Shown here piece by piece: positions 18,426 to 26,121 of a DNA stretch of 64,000 nt. The stretch is from Bacteroidales bacterium UBA1794 (GTDB taxonomy: Bacteria; Bacteroidota; Bacteroidia; Bacteroidales; Bacteroidaceae). Each line of letters starts with the position of its first letter. Position 1 is the stretch's first letter. The notes under the pieces were generated by a model that saw only the letters and a program-made list of their open reading frames with translations, had not been told where the DNA came from and made no database searches. The stretch spans positions 124,001-188,000 of the forward strand of contig DCFW01000027.1 of the NCBI GenBank assembly GCA_002315435.1. Direction: 5' to 3'. Made by a program: the position numbers and the translations under genes.

Positions 18426-19628
18426 TCACCAATTTGTGTTGTTCCATCCGGCTGCGGTGAACCAATCACACGAGCGGTAAGCTGTGTAATCGGTGGTCAT
18501 GCCGCTTTGTGGGATATACGTGTTCAACCCGCTAAAAGCATTTATCTCCACATACTGATTGCCACCGGGTGTTACCGAAAGGATGGTTGAAGTGGATGCC
18601 TCATAAACCACCGCTCTATTCAGTTCCGCCTCAAAAGCCGAACGTTCGCTCTCTGTGGTGAATGCTTTCACAAAATCGCCCAAATCGTAAAACAAATGAG
18701 GACTATATCCTTCCAAGTGCTGAACGGAAGTAGCATCAAACGAGTTTAATGCCGTTGCATGGGGCTTTATCAAAGCGGCTGTTTCAACAGCCAAACTATC
18801 CAATTCGCTGCACTTCACACAACCCACGGTTGCCGATGGATAGGATGAAGTGGTGATCGGAAGGCTTTTGTAATACGTATAATAAGCCGTTGCAGCTGCA
18901 ATGTAATCCTTCTCTGTTTCACCGAAGAGTGATGCTAAAATGCTTTGATAAGGAAATCCATCGCCCATCACCTCTGTTGGCGAAGCGATGATATAGTCTG
19001 CATTTTTGCGAAGAGCATAATCGGTTTCCACCCCTCCCATAAAGCAAGCATCAAACAAAATGGTATCAAAATGGGGCGCACTGTTCAATGCAGTCACCAA
19101 ATCCGATATATTCATTTTACTTCCATAGTTATCATCCGTTCCAAAGTAACGAGTCAACGCGTTGGTGGAGTTTTCACTCGGGAACCATCCATCACCATGT
19201 GACCAAAGGATCAAGCTATATTTATCCGATACAGCATAATTCACCATATCCGATAATACCGATTCCATCACGGTGGACGACACAGAGTTTTGCCTTGTAT
19301 AGCATTTCACCGTTTCTTTAACCACCTCACCATTGGCCTTTTTTGTGATTCGCAGAAGTTCGGGTGTTTCATTCTTTTGATCCTTATAGACAAGCAAATC
19401 ATCATCGGTGCTGCAATGTTTCATACCTGACACCATGCTATCTATATTATTGTCCACATAGTCGGACAAGTTGTTTTCAGCAGCCATATACACCAATATT
19501 GTTTTTCGGTAATGCACAACTTCCACGTCACTCTCGCTGCTGCACGATGTGATGCTCATTACTAAGGAGATACATAGCAACAACCGCATGAAATATTTCA
19601 TTCCCATCAATTTGATCTTTCTATTCAT
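18426..19628 (-). CDS. Clostripain-family (C11) cysteine peptidase, lipoprotein
   Basis: The 400-residue protein has a lipoprotein signal whose lipobox precedes the Cys in SITSCSS. The mature part is a C11 caspase-like peptidase. His144 lies in LILWSHGDGWF and Cys195 in ILFDACFMGG, the standard dyad spacing. Known C11 enzymes cleave after Arg or Lys. ATG 19628 is used, but internal ATGs at codons 8 and 10 (MKYFMRLLLC) would give a shorter signal. It lies directly after the three tip adhesins and the short MSL-like frame on the same strand. That makes it a good candidate for maturing the fimbrial precursors, a role that Arg-gingipains play in Porphyromonas. Confidence 0.88.
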   Translation of the reverse strand: MNRKIKLMGMKYFMRLLLCISLVMSITSCSSESDVEVVHYRKTILVYMAAENNLSDYVDNNIDSMVSGMKHCSTDDDLLVYKDQKNETPELLRITKKANGEVVKETVKCYTRQNSVSSTVMESVLSDMVNYAVSDKYSLILWSHGDGWFPSENSTNALTRYFGTDDNYGSKMNISDLVTALNSAPHFDTILFDACFMGGVETDYALRKNADYIIASPTEVMGDGFPYQSILASLFGETEKDYIAAATAYYTYYKSLPITTSSYPSATVGCVKCSELDSLAVETAALIKPHATALNSFDATSVQHLEGYSPHLFYDLGDFVKAFTTESERSAFEAELNRAVVYEASTSTILSVTPGGNQYVEINAFSGLNTYIPQSGMTTDYTAYRSCDWFTAAGWNNTNW

Positions 19629-19674
19629 CGTTTATATGTTCACCCAAATCACATCCTTCTACTTTAATATCAAC

Positions 19675-19884
19675 TTATTTTGCCAAGGATGTTTCCGGAA
19701 ATCCCAACGATACAATTTCTTTTTGTACATTTTTTATCATCTTCTTATTTATAGCAAAGGCTTCAACATTTGCTGAAAAAAGATAAGCTGATTGCTCATA
19801 AACTTTCCAGAATATTCCTTCTAAAAAGAGATTGATTACTCCTCCATTATTTGACTCTATTTCTAATATTTCTTTTATTTTCAT
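19675..19884 (-). CDS. Short MutS-domain-I-like (MSL) frame, possibly truncated
   Basis: This 69-residue frame resembles the gene at 17482-17955. Here INLFLEGIFWKVYEQSAYLF aligns with LYLVKKGIFFHAYDAGAYAL there, and a later SLGFPETS aligns with AAGFPADK. It lacks the rest of the domain. Beyond its TAA the same frame stays open for 17 more codons and ends in a TAG at 19621-19623, just inside the C11 start. This would be expected if a nonsense mutation had shortened a gene once coupled to C11. It follows the last adhesin gene by about 90 bp. MSL proteins are known DGR accessories, so its place beside variable adhesins is meaningful. Confidence 0.5.
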   Translation of the reverse strand: MKIKEILEIESNNGGVINLFLEGIFWKVYEQSAYLFSANVEAFAINKKMIKNVQKEIVSLGFPETSLAK

Positions 19885-19896
19885 CGCATTTTCGCC

Positions 19897-19971
19897 CGCC
19901 TTACGGCGAGATTGGAACTCCGGGCTTTAAATGCCCGGAGTTAAATAATCAAATACGCGCCACAAGGGCGC
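19897..19971 (-). repeat. Hairpin cluster just downstream of adhesin VR, unit 1
   Basis: Read on the minus strand from the stop codon there are three stems. GCGCC-CTTGT-GGCGC (19957-19971) abuts the stop. A perfect 10-bp stem with a 7-nt loop (19916-19942, arms AACTCCGGGC/GCCCGGAGTT) follows. Last is a six-pair stem with a GTAA loop (19895-19910). The first two recur exactly after the other two adhesins. DGR targets need a hairpin close downstream of the variable region; these could serve that role or act as attenuators. Confidence 0.8.
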
Positions 19972-21933
19972 TCATTTATCTTGAACACACCTTACGCTCA
20001 TGCCGTAAGCGCGAGAATGATTGACACTCACGGCCACGCTCGTGGTATACAGGTCGGTACCAGAGCCTGACTGAGAGCTGTTAGCAGACGACCAATAATA
20101 GCCAACCGATCCAACATTGCCGAGAGTACCGGGACCGTAGTCCAACAAACCGGAAAGCGGCCAAAAAGAACCGGACGAGGTATAAGTCCAACCATAAGTA
20201 CCGGAAATATTTGTCATCGTACTAGTTGAAAAAGAGGTAGAGGTATAAGCTGCAGAAGGAGCAACCTTCCAACCAGCTGGACAAGGATCATAAACCGTTT
20301 TGAGAGTACCCCATAATCCATTATTTTGATTAGCCACTGTTGCAGCATACCAATCATAGGTTGGTGCTCCTGCATAATAAAAACTAGTAGGATTCAGAAC
20401 CGAATTACTCAAATTATTGGTTGTTGGAGTGTTTGAAACAAGGGTCGGAACCGTAGTTATAGAGGTTCCACTACCGTTATAAACCGTCTCAAATGTAGTT
20501 GAATTCACTGTGGATGCCTGAGGGAAAGGATCCTTACGACCCCATTGATAATACAAACCCTTATAAGCCTGCCCCGGAGTGATGTTGGTCGCTCCCAAAT
20601 TACGATCCATAAAGGTGTAAGTACCTATTGGTGAATTCGTGACATCAGGGTCATAACTTGTTATCCAGATATGCCAAGACCAAAGGGTTGTGTTGGAAGC
20701 ACTCTTTACATAAACCACAGCATTACCCGTGTAACCCGAAGCCGCTGTGACCTTAAACACGCCGAATGCTCGATCCGCAGCGGACTGAGTTGCCGTTACG
20801 GCACTACTGCTTGCTCCTAAATCTTGCCATGCCACACCAACGGTATAACCACTTGCCGTTAAGTCACTGATCTGAGTACCCAAATCACTATCATTGGCAC
20901 GAGCAAGAGGAATGTAAACTGATTTACCCGGAGCGACGATATAACAGTTGGCACGAGGGGTGCGAGTCACACGGGCATCGGCACCGGATGCTCCCGATAT
21001 ATCTGCTGTTACCGTATAATAGGTATTGCGACAAATGTTATAGTCATTATAGCTATCTGCACCGGGATATAGCTTGTAGACCACTTCTTGACCTCCTAAA
21101 GTGGCTCCCTTGGTATAGCCGACCAACTCTATATAGGTAGCATAACTAACACCTGTCTTCTTGGTGACATCTGTGGTGCTGTTAGTTCCCGTACTACGCT
21201 GATTTTCGGGAAGGTAAAAGGTACAGCTGCCATTGGTACCACTCACATCCGTATAGTCATACGTATTCACAGTAGAAGCGGATGGTGAAGCCGGAAAGAC
21301 CGTGGTTAAAGACGTCGGAGGGTAATACTGCATCGTTTTAGGCACATTGCATACACGAATCTTACGTACTTCAAAATTGGCCAAGCTCGTCGTATAATTT
21401 AATGTTACACGGGCAAGCGTACGGGTCAACGTGATGGTTTGTGAAGCCATATAACCGGTAGAAGGCACCGTTACACCCGTTAATGAACCTTCCATGGGGA
21501 TATAGGTGCTACTAGTCAACACATCCGTTTCGGCACTTAATGATTTCGTTGTTGATTGGAATGTGGTTTCTGTGGTAGTACCTATCGTAAAAGTTGTAAA
21601 TGCAGAACTGCCTGCATTGGCTACAAAATAGATATTACTCAAACCGGATGTCAACTTCGTATCAAAAGCCGTAGGATCAATAGCGGAATAGTAAGTTTTG
21701 GAAACCAACGTTGCGCCCTGAAACTGAAGAACCCACAAATTGTTTACGGTACTCTCACTAACGGTAGTTGGATCAATGCTTCGAGTGCTGCCACCGCTTG
21801 ATTTCAAGCCCGCCACCGACAAAGAGAAGTGAGCGGTAACCTGACCGCCACTCGAACTGCCTTGGCTGTCATCGTCCCTACAGGACGAAAACAACAGTGG
21901 TACAAAAAGCAGCATTAATAACCATTTATTCAT
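19972..21933 (-). CDS. Fimbrial tip adhesin with variable C-type-lectin-like end, paralogue 1
   Basis: The 653-residue lipoprotein (lipid Cys18 in LLFSSCRDDD) is almost identical at its N-terminus to its two tandem neighbours. After a Ser/Gly linker comes a fimbrillin-like beta domain (~32-330) with a Thr50-Arg51 processing-type site. A middle domain follows (RANCYIVAPGKSVYIPLARA). The C-terminal domain resembles the Fibrobacter major paralogous / FGE-like C-type-lectin fold: YTFMDRNLGA, YYQWGRKDPFPQ, YDPCPAGWKV, FWPLSGLL, GYYWSS, RAYGMSVRCVQD. The residues between LSGLL and RAYG differ strongly from the other copies. It probably displays a ligand-binding domain at a type V-like pilus tip. 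Ligand unknown. Confidence 0.85.
   Translation of the reverse strand: MNKWLLMLLFVPLLFSSCRDDDSQGSSSGGQVTAHFSLSVAGLKSSGGSTRSIDPTTVSESTVNNLWVLQFQGATLVSKTYYSAIDPTAFDTKLTSGLSNIYFVANAGSSAFTTFTIGTTTETTFQSTTKSLSAETDVLTSSTYIPMEGSLTGVTVPSTGYMASQTITLTRTLARVTLNYTTSLANFEVRKIRVCNVPKTMQYYPPTSLTTVFPASPSASTVNTYDYTDVSGTNGSCTFYLPENQRSTGTNSTTDVTKKTGVSYATYIELVGYTKGATLGGQEVVYKLYPGADSYNDYNICRNTYYTVTADISGASGADARVTRTPRANCYIVAPGKSVYIPLARANDSDLGTQISDLTASGYTVGVAWQDLGASSSAVTATQSAADRAFGVFKVTAASGYTGNAVVYVKSASNTTLWSWHIWITSYDPDVTNSPIGTYTFMDRNLGATNITPGQAYKGLYYQWGRKDPFPQASTVNSTTFETVYNGSGTSITTVPTLVSNTPTTNNLSNSVLNPTSFYYAGAPTYDWYAATVANQNNGLWGTLKTVYDPCPAGWKVAPSAAYTSTSFSTSTMTNISGTYGWTYTSSGSFWPLSGLLDYGPGTLGNVGSVGYYWSSANSSQSGSGTDLYTTSVAVSVNHSRAYGMSVRCVQDK
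19999..20142 (-). other. DGR-type variable region of adhesin 1
   Basis: This 48-codon window aligns without gaps to 22080-22223 and 24154-24297. Substitutions fall mostly in first and second codon positions, with third positions mainly C or T kept. At most variable positions at least one copy has A. The window ends just before the constant GTAAGGTGTGTTC motif, the natural IMH-like anchor. No template copy was seen in the window. Confidence 0.75.
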
Positions 21934-21996
21934 AATTATATTCTTTTAGTTTTACTTTTTTATTCGCAAATCCGACCCCTTATACAGCGGGATTGG

Positions 21997-22052
21997 AACT
22001 CCGGGCTTTAAATGCCCGGAGTTAAATAATCGAATACGCGCCACAAGGGCGC
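21997..22052 (-). repeat. Hairpin cluster downstream of adhesin VR, unit 2
   Basis: The stem abutting the stop (22038-22052) and the 10-bp stem (21997-22023) are identical to unit 1. The third GTAA hairpin is degraded here (GTATAAGG). Confidence 0.8.
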
Positions 22053-24008
22053 TCATTTATCTTGAACACACCTTACGCTCATGCCATAAGCGCGGTAGGC
22101 GTTGCCACTCGTATTCACGCTACTGGTGCTAATGCCGAGATCAGAGGCACTCGCCGAGCTGGGAGCTGACGACCAAGAATAGCCGTTCGATCCAACAGTG
22201 AGGAGGGTACCGGCATTGTAGTTCAATAAACCGGAAAGCGGCCAAAAAGTACTTGATGCTGTATGAGTCCAACCATAATTACTGCTAGTATATGTCATTG
22301 TACCGGTAGAGAACGTTGAATAAGCAGCACTTGGCATCACCTTCCAACCGGCAGGACAAGGATCATAAACCGTTTTGAGAGTTCCCCATAATCCATTATT
22401 CTGATTAGCCACTGTTGTGGCATACCAATCAGAGGTTGTTGTTCCTGCATAATAAAAATTAGTAGGATACAGAACCGAATTACTCAAATTATTGGTTGTT
22501 GGAGTGTTTGAAACAAAAGTTGGAACCGTTATAGCCGTTCCACTACCATTATAAGACGACTCAAATGAATTTGCTGCCACTGAACCAGCCTCAGGGAATG
22601 GATCTTTACGACCCCATTGATAATAAAGTCCCTTAAAAGCTGAACCTGGAGTTGTGTTGACCGCTCCCAAGTTACGATCCATAAAGGTGTAAGTACCTAT
22701 TGTTGAATTTGTGACATTAGGATCATAACTTGTTACCCAGATATGCCAAGACCAAAGGATCGTACCGGAAGGATTCTTTACATAAACGACTGCATTACCT
22801 GTATAACTCGAAGCGGCTGTCACTTTAAAAACGCCGAAGGTTTGATCAGTTGCAGATTGAGAAAAAGTAACATTCGTATTGGCTGGTGACATATCTTGCC
22901 AGACCACACCAAAGGTATAACCACTTGCCGTTAAGTCACTGATCTGAGTACCCAAATCACTATCATTGGCACGAGCGAGAGGAATGTAAACTGATTTACC
23001 CGGAGCTACTATGTAACAGTTGGCACGAGGAGTGCGAGTCACACGAGCATCGGTTGCAGCGGATATTCCGGATATATTTGCAGTGATGGAATAATAGGTA
23101 TTACGGCAAATGTTATAGTCGTTATAACTATCTGCACCGAGATATACCTTGTAAACTACTTCTTGGCCGGCTAAGGTGGCTCCCTTGGTATAGCCGACCA
23201 ACTCTATATAAGTGGCATAATTAACACTACCCTTCTTAGTGGGATCTGTGGTACTATTGCTTCCCGTGCCACGCTGATTTTCGGGAAGATAAAAGGTACA
23301 GCTGCCACTGGTACCACTCACATCCGTATAGTCATACGTATTCACTGTGGAAACGGATGGTGAAGCCGGAAAGACCGTGGTTGAAGACGTTGGTGGATAA
23401 TACTGCATCGTGTTAGGCACATTGCATACACGAATCTTACGTATCTCAAAATTAGACACACCCGTCGTATAATTTAATGTTACACGGGCAAGCGTACGGG
23501 TCAACGTGATAGTTTTTGAAACCATATAACCGGTGGAAGGAACTGTTTCACTTGTTAACGAACCGAACATCGGGATATAGGCACTATTGGTCAACACATC
23601 CGTTTCCAGACTTAATGATTTGGTTGTTGATTGGAATGTGGCTTCTGTGGTAGTACCTATCGTAAAAGGCGTAAATGCAGAACTGCCTGCATTGGCTACA
23701 AAATAGATATTACTCAAACCGGAGACCAACTTCGCATCAAAAGCCGTAGGATCAATAGCGGAATAGTAAGTTTTGGAAACCAACGTTGCGCCCTGAAACT
23801 GAAGAACCCACAAGTTATTTATGGTACTCTCACTTACGGTAGTAGGGTCGATGCTTCGAGTGCTGCCACCGCTTGATTTCAAACCCGCCACCGACAAAGA
23901 GAAGTGAGCGGTAACCTGACCGCCACTCGAACTGCCTTGGCTGTCATCGTCCCTGCAGGACGAAAACAACAGTGGTACAAAAAGCAGCATTAATAACCAT
24001 TTATTCAT
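22053..24008 (-). CDS. Fimbrial tip adhesin with variable C-type-lectin-like end, paralogue 2
   Basis: The 651-residue lipoprotein is the middle of three tandem copies. Signal peptide, lipobox Cys18, Thr50-Arg51 site, middle RANCYIVAPG domain and C-terminal lectin-like scaffold (YYQWGRKDPFPE, DPCPAGWKV, FWPLSGLL, RAYGMSVRCVQD) match the neighbours. The variable part reads NYNAGTLLTVGSNGYSWSSA then SSASASDLGISTSSVNTSGN. Beyond the variable window it has scattered differences across the body, so the duplication is not brand new although the 5' ends are homogenised. The gap to the next adhesin (~119 bp) and ribosome-binding region are identical in all three, consistent with one transcript. Confidence 0.85.
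   Translation of the reverse strand: MNKWLLMLLFVPLLFSSCRDDDSQGSSSGGQVTAHFSLSVAGLKSSGGSTRSIDPTTVSESTINNLWVLQFQGATLVSKTYYSAIDPTAFDAKLVSGLSNIYFVANAGSSAFTPFTIGTTTEATFQSTTKSLSLETDVLTNSAYIPMFGSLTSETVPSTGYMVSKTITLTRTLARVTLNYTTGVSNFEIRKIRVCNVPNTMQYYPPTSSTTVFPASPSVSTVNTYDYTDVSGTSGSCTFYLPENQRGTGSNSTTDPTKKGSVNYATYIELVGYTKGATLAGQEVVYKVYLGADSYNDYNICRNTYYSITANISGISAATDARVTRTPRANCYIVAPGKSVYIPLARANDSDLGTQISDLTASGYTFGVVWQDMSPANTNVTFSQSATDQTFGVFKVTAASSYTGNAVVYVKNPSGTILWSWHIWVTSYDPNVTNSTIGTYTFMDRNLGAVNTTPGSAFKGLYYQWGRKDPFPEAGSVAANSFESSYNGSGTAITVPTFVSNTPTTNNLSNSVLYPTNFYYAGTTTSDWYATTVANQNNGLWGTLKTVYDPCPAGWKVMPSAAYSTFSTGTMTYTSSNYGWTHTASSTFWPLSGLLNYNAGTLLTVGSNGYSWSSAPSSASASDLGISTSSVNTSGNAYRAYGMSVRCVQDK
22080..22223 (-). 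other. DGR-type variable region of adhesin 2
   Basis: Aligned codon by codon to adhesin 3, 23 of 48 codons differ and about 20 change the amino acid. Examples are AAC/GGC, CTC/AGC, TCT/TAT, AGC/TAC, GGC/CTC and ACC/TCC. Changes of this kind are expected when A's of an AAC/AAT-rich template are randomised. Confidence 0.75.
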
Positions 24009-24070
24009 AATTATATTCTTTTAGTTTTACTTTTTTATTCGCAAATCCGACCGCCTTACAGCGGGATTGG

Positions 24071-24126
24071 AACTCCGGGCTTTAAATGCCCGGAGTTAAA
24101 TAATCGAATACGCGCCACAAGGGCGC
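24071..24126 (-). repeat. Hairpin cluster downstream of adhesin VR, unit 3
   Basis: The stem abutting the stop (24112-24126) and the 10-bp stem (24071-24097) are identical to units 1 and 2. The third stem with GTAA loop is retained just beyond (24050-24065). Confidence 0.8.
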
Positions 24127-26085
24127 TCATTTATCTTGAACACACCTTACGCTAAAGCCATAAGCGCGGTAGCCGTTGCCACTCGGGTTCATGTCACTGG
24201 AGTTCAGGAGGAAACCAGAGGCATTCGTCGAGTAGGGAGCTGACGACCAATAATAGCCGCCCGACCCAACATTGCTGAGAGTACCGGTATTGGCGTTCAA
24301 CAAACCGGAAAGTGGCCAAAAAGAACCGGAAGAGGTATGAGTCCAACCATAAGTACTGCTACTATAAGTCAGTGTACCGGTAGAGAACGTTGAATAAGCA
24401 GCACTTGGAGCAACCTTCCAACCAGCTGGACAAGGATCATAAACCGTTTTGAGAGTACCCCATAATCCATTATTTTGATTAGCCACTGTTGCAGCATACC
24501 AATCATAGGTTGGTGCTCCTGCATAATAAAAACTAGTAGGATTCAGAACCGAATTACTCAAATTATTGGTTGTTGGAGTGTTTGAAACAAGGGTTGGAAC
24601 CGTAGTAGTAGTACTGCCACTACCGTTATAAACCGTCTCCATCGTATTAGTCGCAACCGCAGCCGCTTGAGGGAATGGATCCTTACGACCCCATTGATAA
24701 TACAAACCTTTATTAGCCTGCCCCGGAGTGATGTTGGTCGCTCCCAAATTACGATCCATAAAGGTGTAAGTACCTATTGTTGAATTCGTGACATTAGGGT
24801 CATAACTTGTTATCCAGATATGCCAGGACCAAAGGGTTGTACCGGAAGCACTCTTTACATAAACAACGGCATTGCCTGTGTAACCCAAAGCGGCTGACAC
24901 CTTAAAAACGCCGAATGCTCGATCCGCAGCGGACTGAGTTGCCGTTACTGCACTACTGTTTGTTCCTAAATCTTGCCATACCACACCAACGGTATTGCCA
25001 CTTGCCGTTAAATCACTGATCTGAGTACCCAAATCACTATCATTGGCACGGGCAAGAGGTATGTAAACCGATTTACCCGGAGCGACGATGTAACAGTTGG
25101 CACGAGGGGTGCGAGTCACACGAGCATCATTTGTTGATGATATTCCGGCTATATTCGCAACTATGGAATAATAGGTATTGCGGCATATATTATAGTCGTT
25201 GTAATTATCAGCACCGGGATACACCTTGTAAACCACTTCTTGACCGGCAGTTGTGGCTCCCTTCGTATAGCCGATCAGTTCTATATAGGTGGCATAATTA
25301 ACACCACTCTTCTTAGTGGGATCTGTGGTACTGTTACTTCCCGTTCCACGCTGATTTTCGGGAATGTAAAAAGTACAGCTACCATTGGTACCACTCACAT
25401 CCGTATAGTCATACGTATTCACAGTAGAAGCGGATGGTGAAGCCGGAAAGACCGTGGTTAAAGACGTCGGAGGGTAATACTGCATCGTTTTAGGCACATT
25501 GCATATACGAATTTTACGTATCTCAAAATTGGACACACCTGTGGTGTAGCTTAATGTCACACGGGCAAGCAGGCGAGTCAACGTGATGGCTTGTGAAGCC
25601 ATATAACCGATAGAAGGGACTGTTACACTTGTCAACGAACCTTCCATGGGGATATAGGTGCTACTGGTCAACACATCCGTTTCGGCACTTAATGATTTCG
25701 TTGTTGATTGGAATGTGGCTTCTATGGTAGTACCTATCGTAAAAGATGTAAATGCAGAACTGCCTGCATTGGCTACAAAATAGATGTTACTCAAACCGGA
25801 GACCAACTTCGTATCAAAAGCTGTAGGATCAATAGCGGAATAGTAAGTTTTGGAAACCAACGTTCCGCCCTGAAACTGAAGAACCCACAAGTTATTTATG
25901 GTACTCTCACTAACGGTAGTAGGGTCGATGCTTCGAGTGCTGCCACCGCTTGATTTCAAGCCCGCCACCGACAAAGAGAAGTGAGCGGTAACCTGACCGC
26001 CACTCGAACTGCCTTGGCTGTCATCGTCCCTGCAGGACGAAAACAACAGTGGTACAAAAAGCAGCATTAATAACCATTTATTCAT
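24127..26085 (-). CDS. Fimbrial tip adhesin with variable C-type-lectin-like end, paralogue 3
   Basis: This 652-residue lipoprotein is the first-transcribed of the three adhesin copies. It shares lipobox Cys18, the Thr50-Arg51 site, and the same middle and C-terminal domains. The tail reads GYYWSSAPYSTNASGFLLNS and ends in RAYGFSVRCVQDK, with Phe where the others have Met. It lies 36 bp downstream of the repeat-bearing fimbrillin and probably belongs to the same transcript. Three complete, intact copies suggest that several tip variants can be made, either together in a population of pili or as a reservoir for recombination. Confidence 0.85.
   Translation of the reverse strand: MNKWLLMLLFVPLLFSSCRDDDSQGSSSGGQVTAHFSLSVAGLKSSGGSTRSIDPTTVSESTINNLWVLQFQGGTLVSKTYYSAIDPTAFDTKLVSGLSNIYFVANAGSSAFTSFTIGTTIEATFQSTTKSLSAETDVLTSSTYIPMEGSLTSVTVPSIGYMASQAITLTRLLARVTLSYTTGVSNFEIRKIRICNVPKTMQYYPPTSLTTVFPASPSASTVNTYDYTDVSGTNGSCTFYIPENQRGTGSNSTTDPTKKSGVNYATYIELIGYTKGATTAGQEVVYKVYPGADNYNDYNICRNTYYSIVANIAGISSTNDARVTRTPRANCYIVAPGKSVYIPLARANDSDLGTQISDLTASGNTVGVVWQDLGTNSSAVTATQSAADRAFGVFKVSAALGYTGNAVVYVKSASGTTLWSWHIWITSYDPNVTNSTIGTYTFMDRNLGATNITPGQANKGLYYQWGRKDPFPQAAAVATNTMETVYNGSGSTTTTVPTLVSNTPTTNNLSNSVLNPTSFYYAGAPTYDWYAATVANQNNGLWGTLKTVYDPCPAGWKVAPSAAYSTFSTGTLTYSSSTYGWTHTSSGSFWPLSGLLNANTGTLSNVGSGGYYWSSAPYSTNASGFLLNSSDMNPSGNGYRAYGFSVRCVQDK
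24154..24297 (-). other. DGR-type variable region of adhesin 3
   Basis: This is the third member of the 144-bp aligned set. It keeps A-containing codons (AAT, AAC, ACC) at several places where the other copies carry G, C or T, so it may be the closest of the three to a putative template. Confidence 0.7.
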
Positions 26086-26121
26086 AATTATATTCTTATT
26101 TTAGCTATAACTGATCTTGAT

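Noticed and set aside
21556..25953. Three similar 81-codon plus-strand frames (21556, 23631, 25708)
   Set aside because: They are antisense shadows of the same part of the three adhesin genes; their conservation follows from that of the adhesins.
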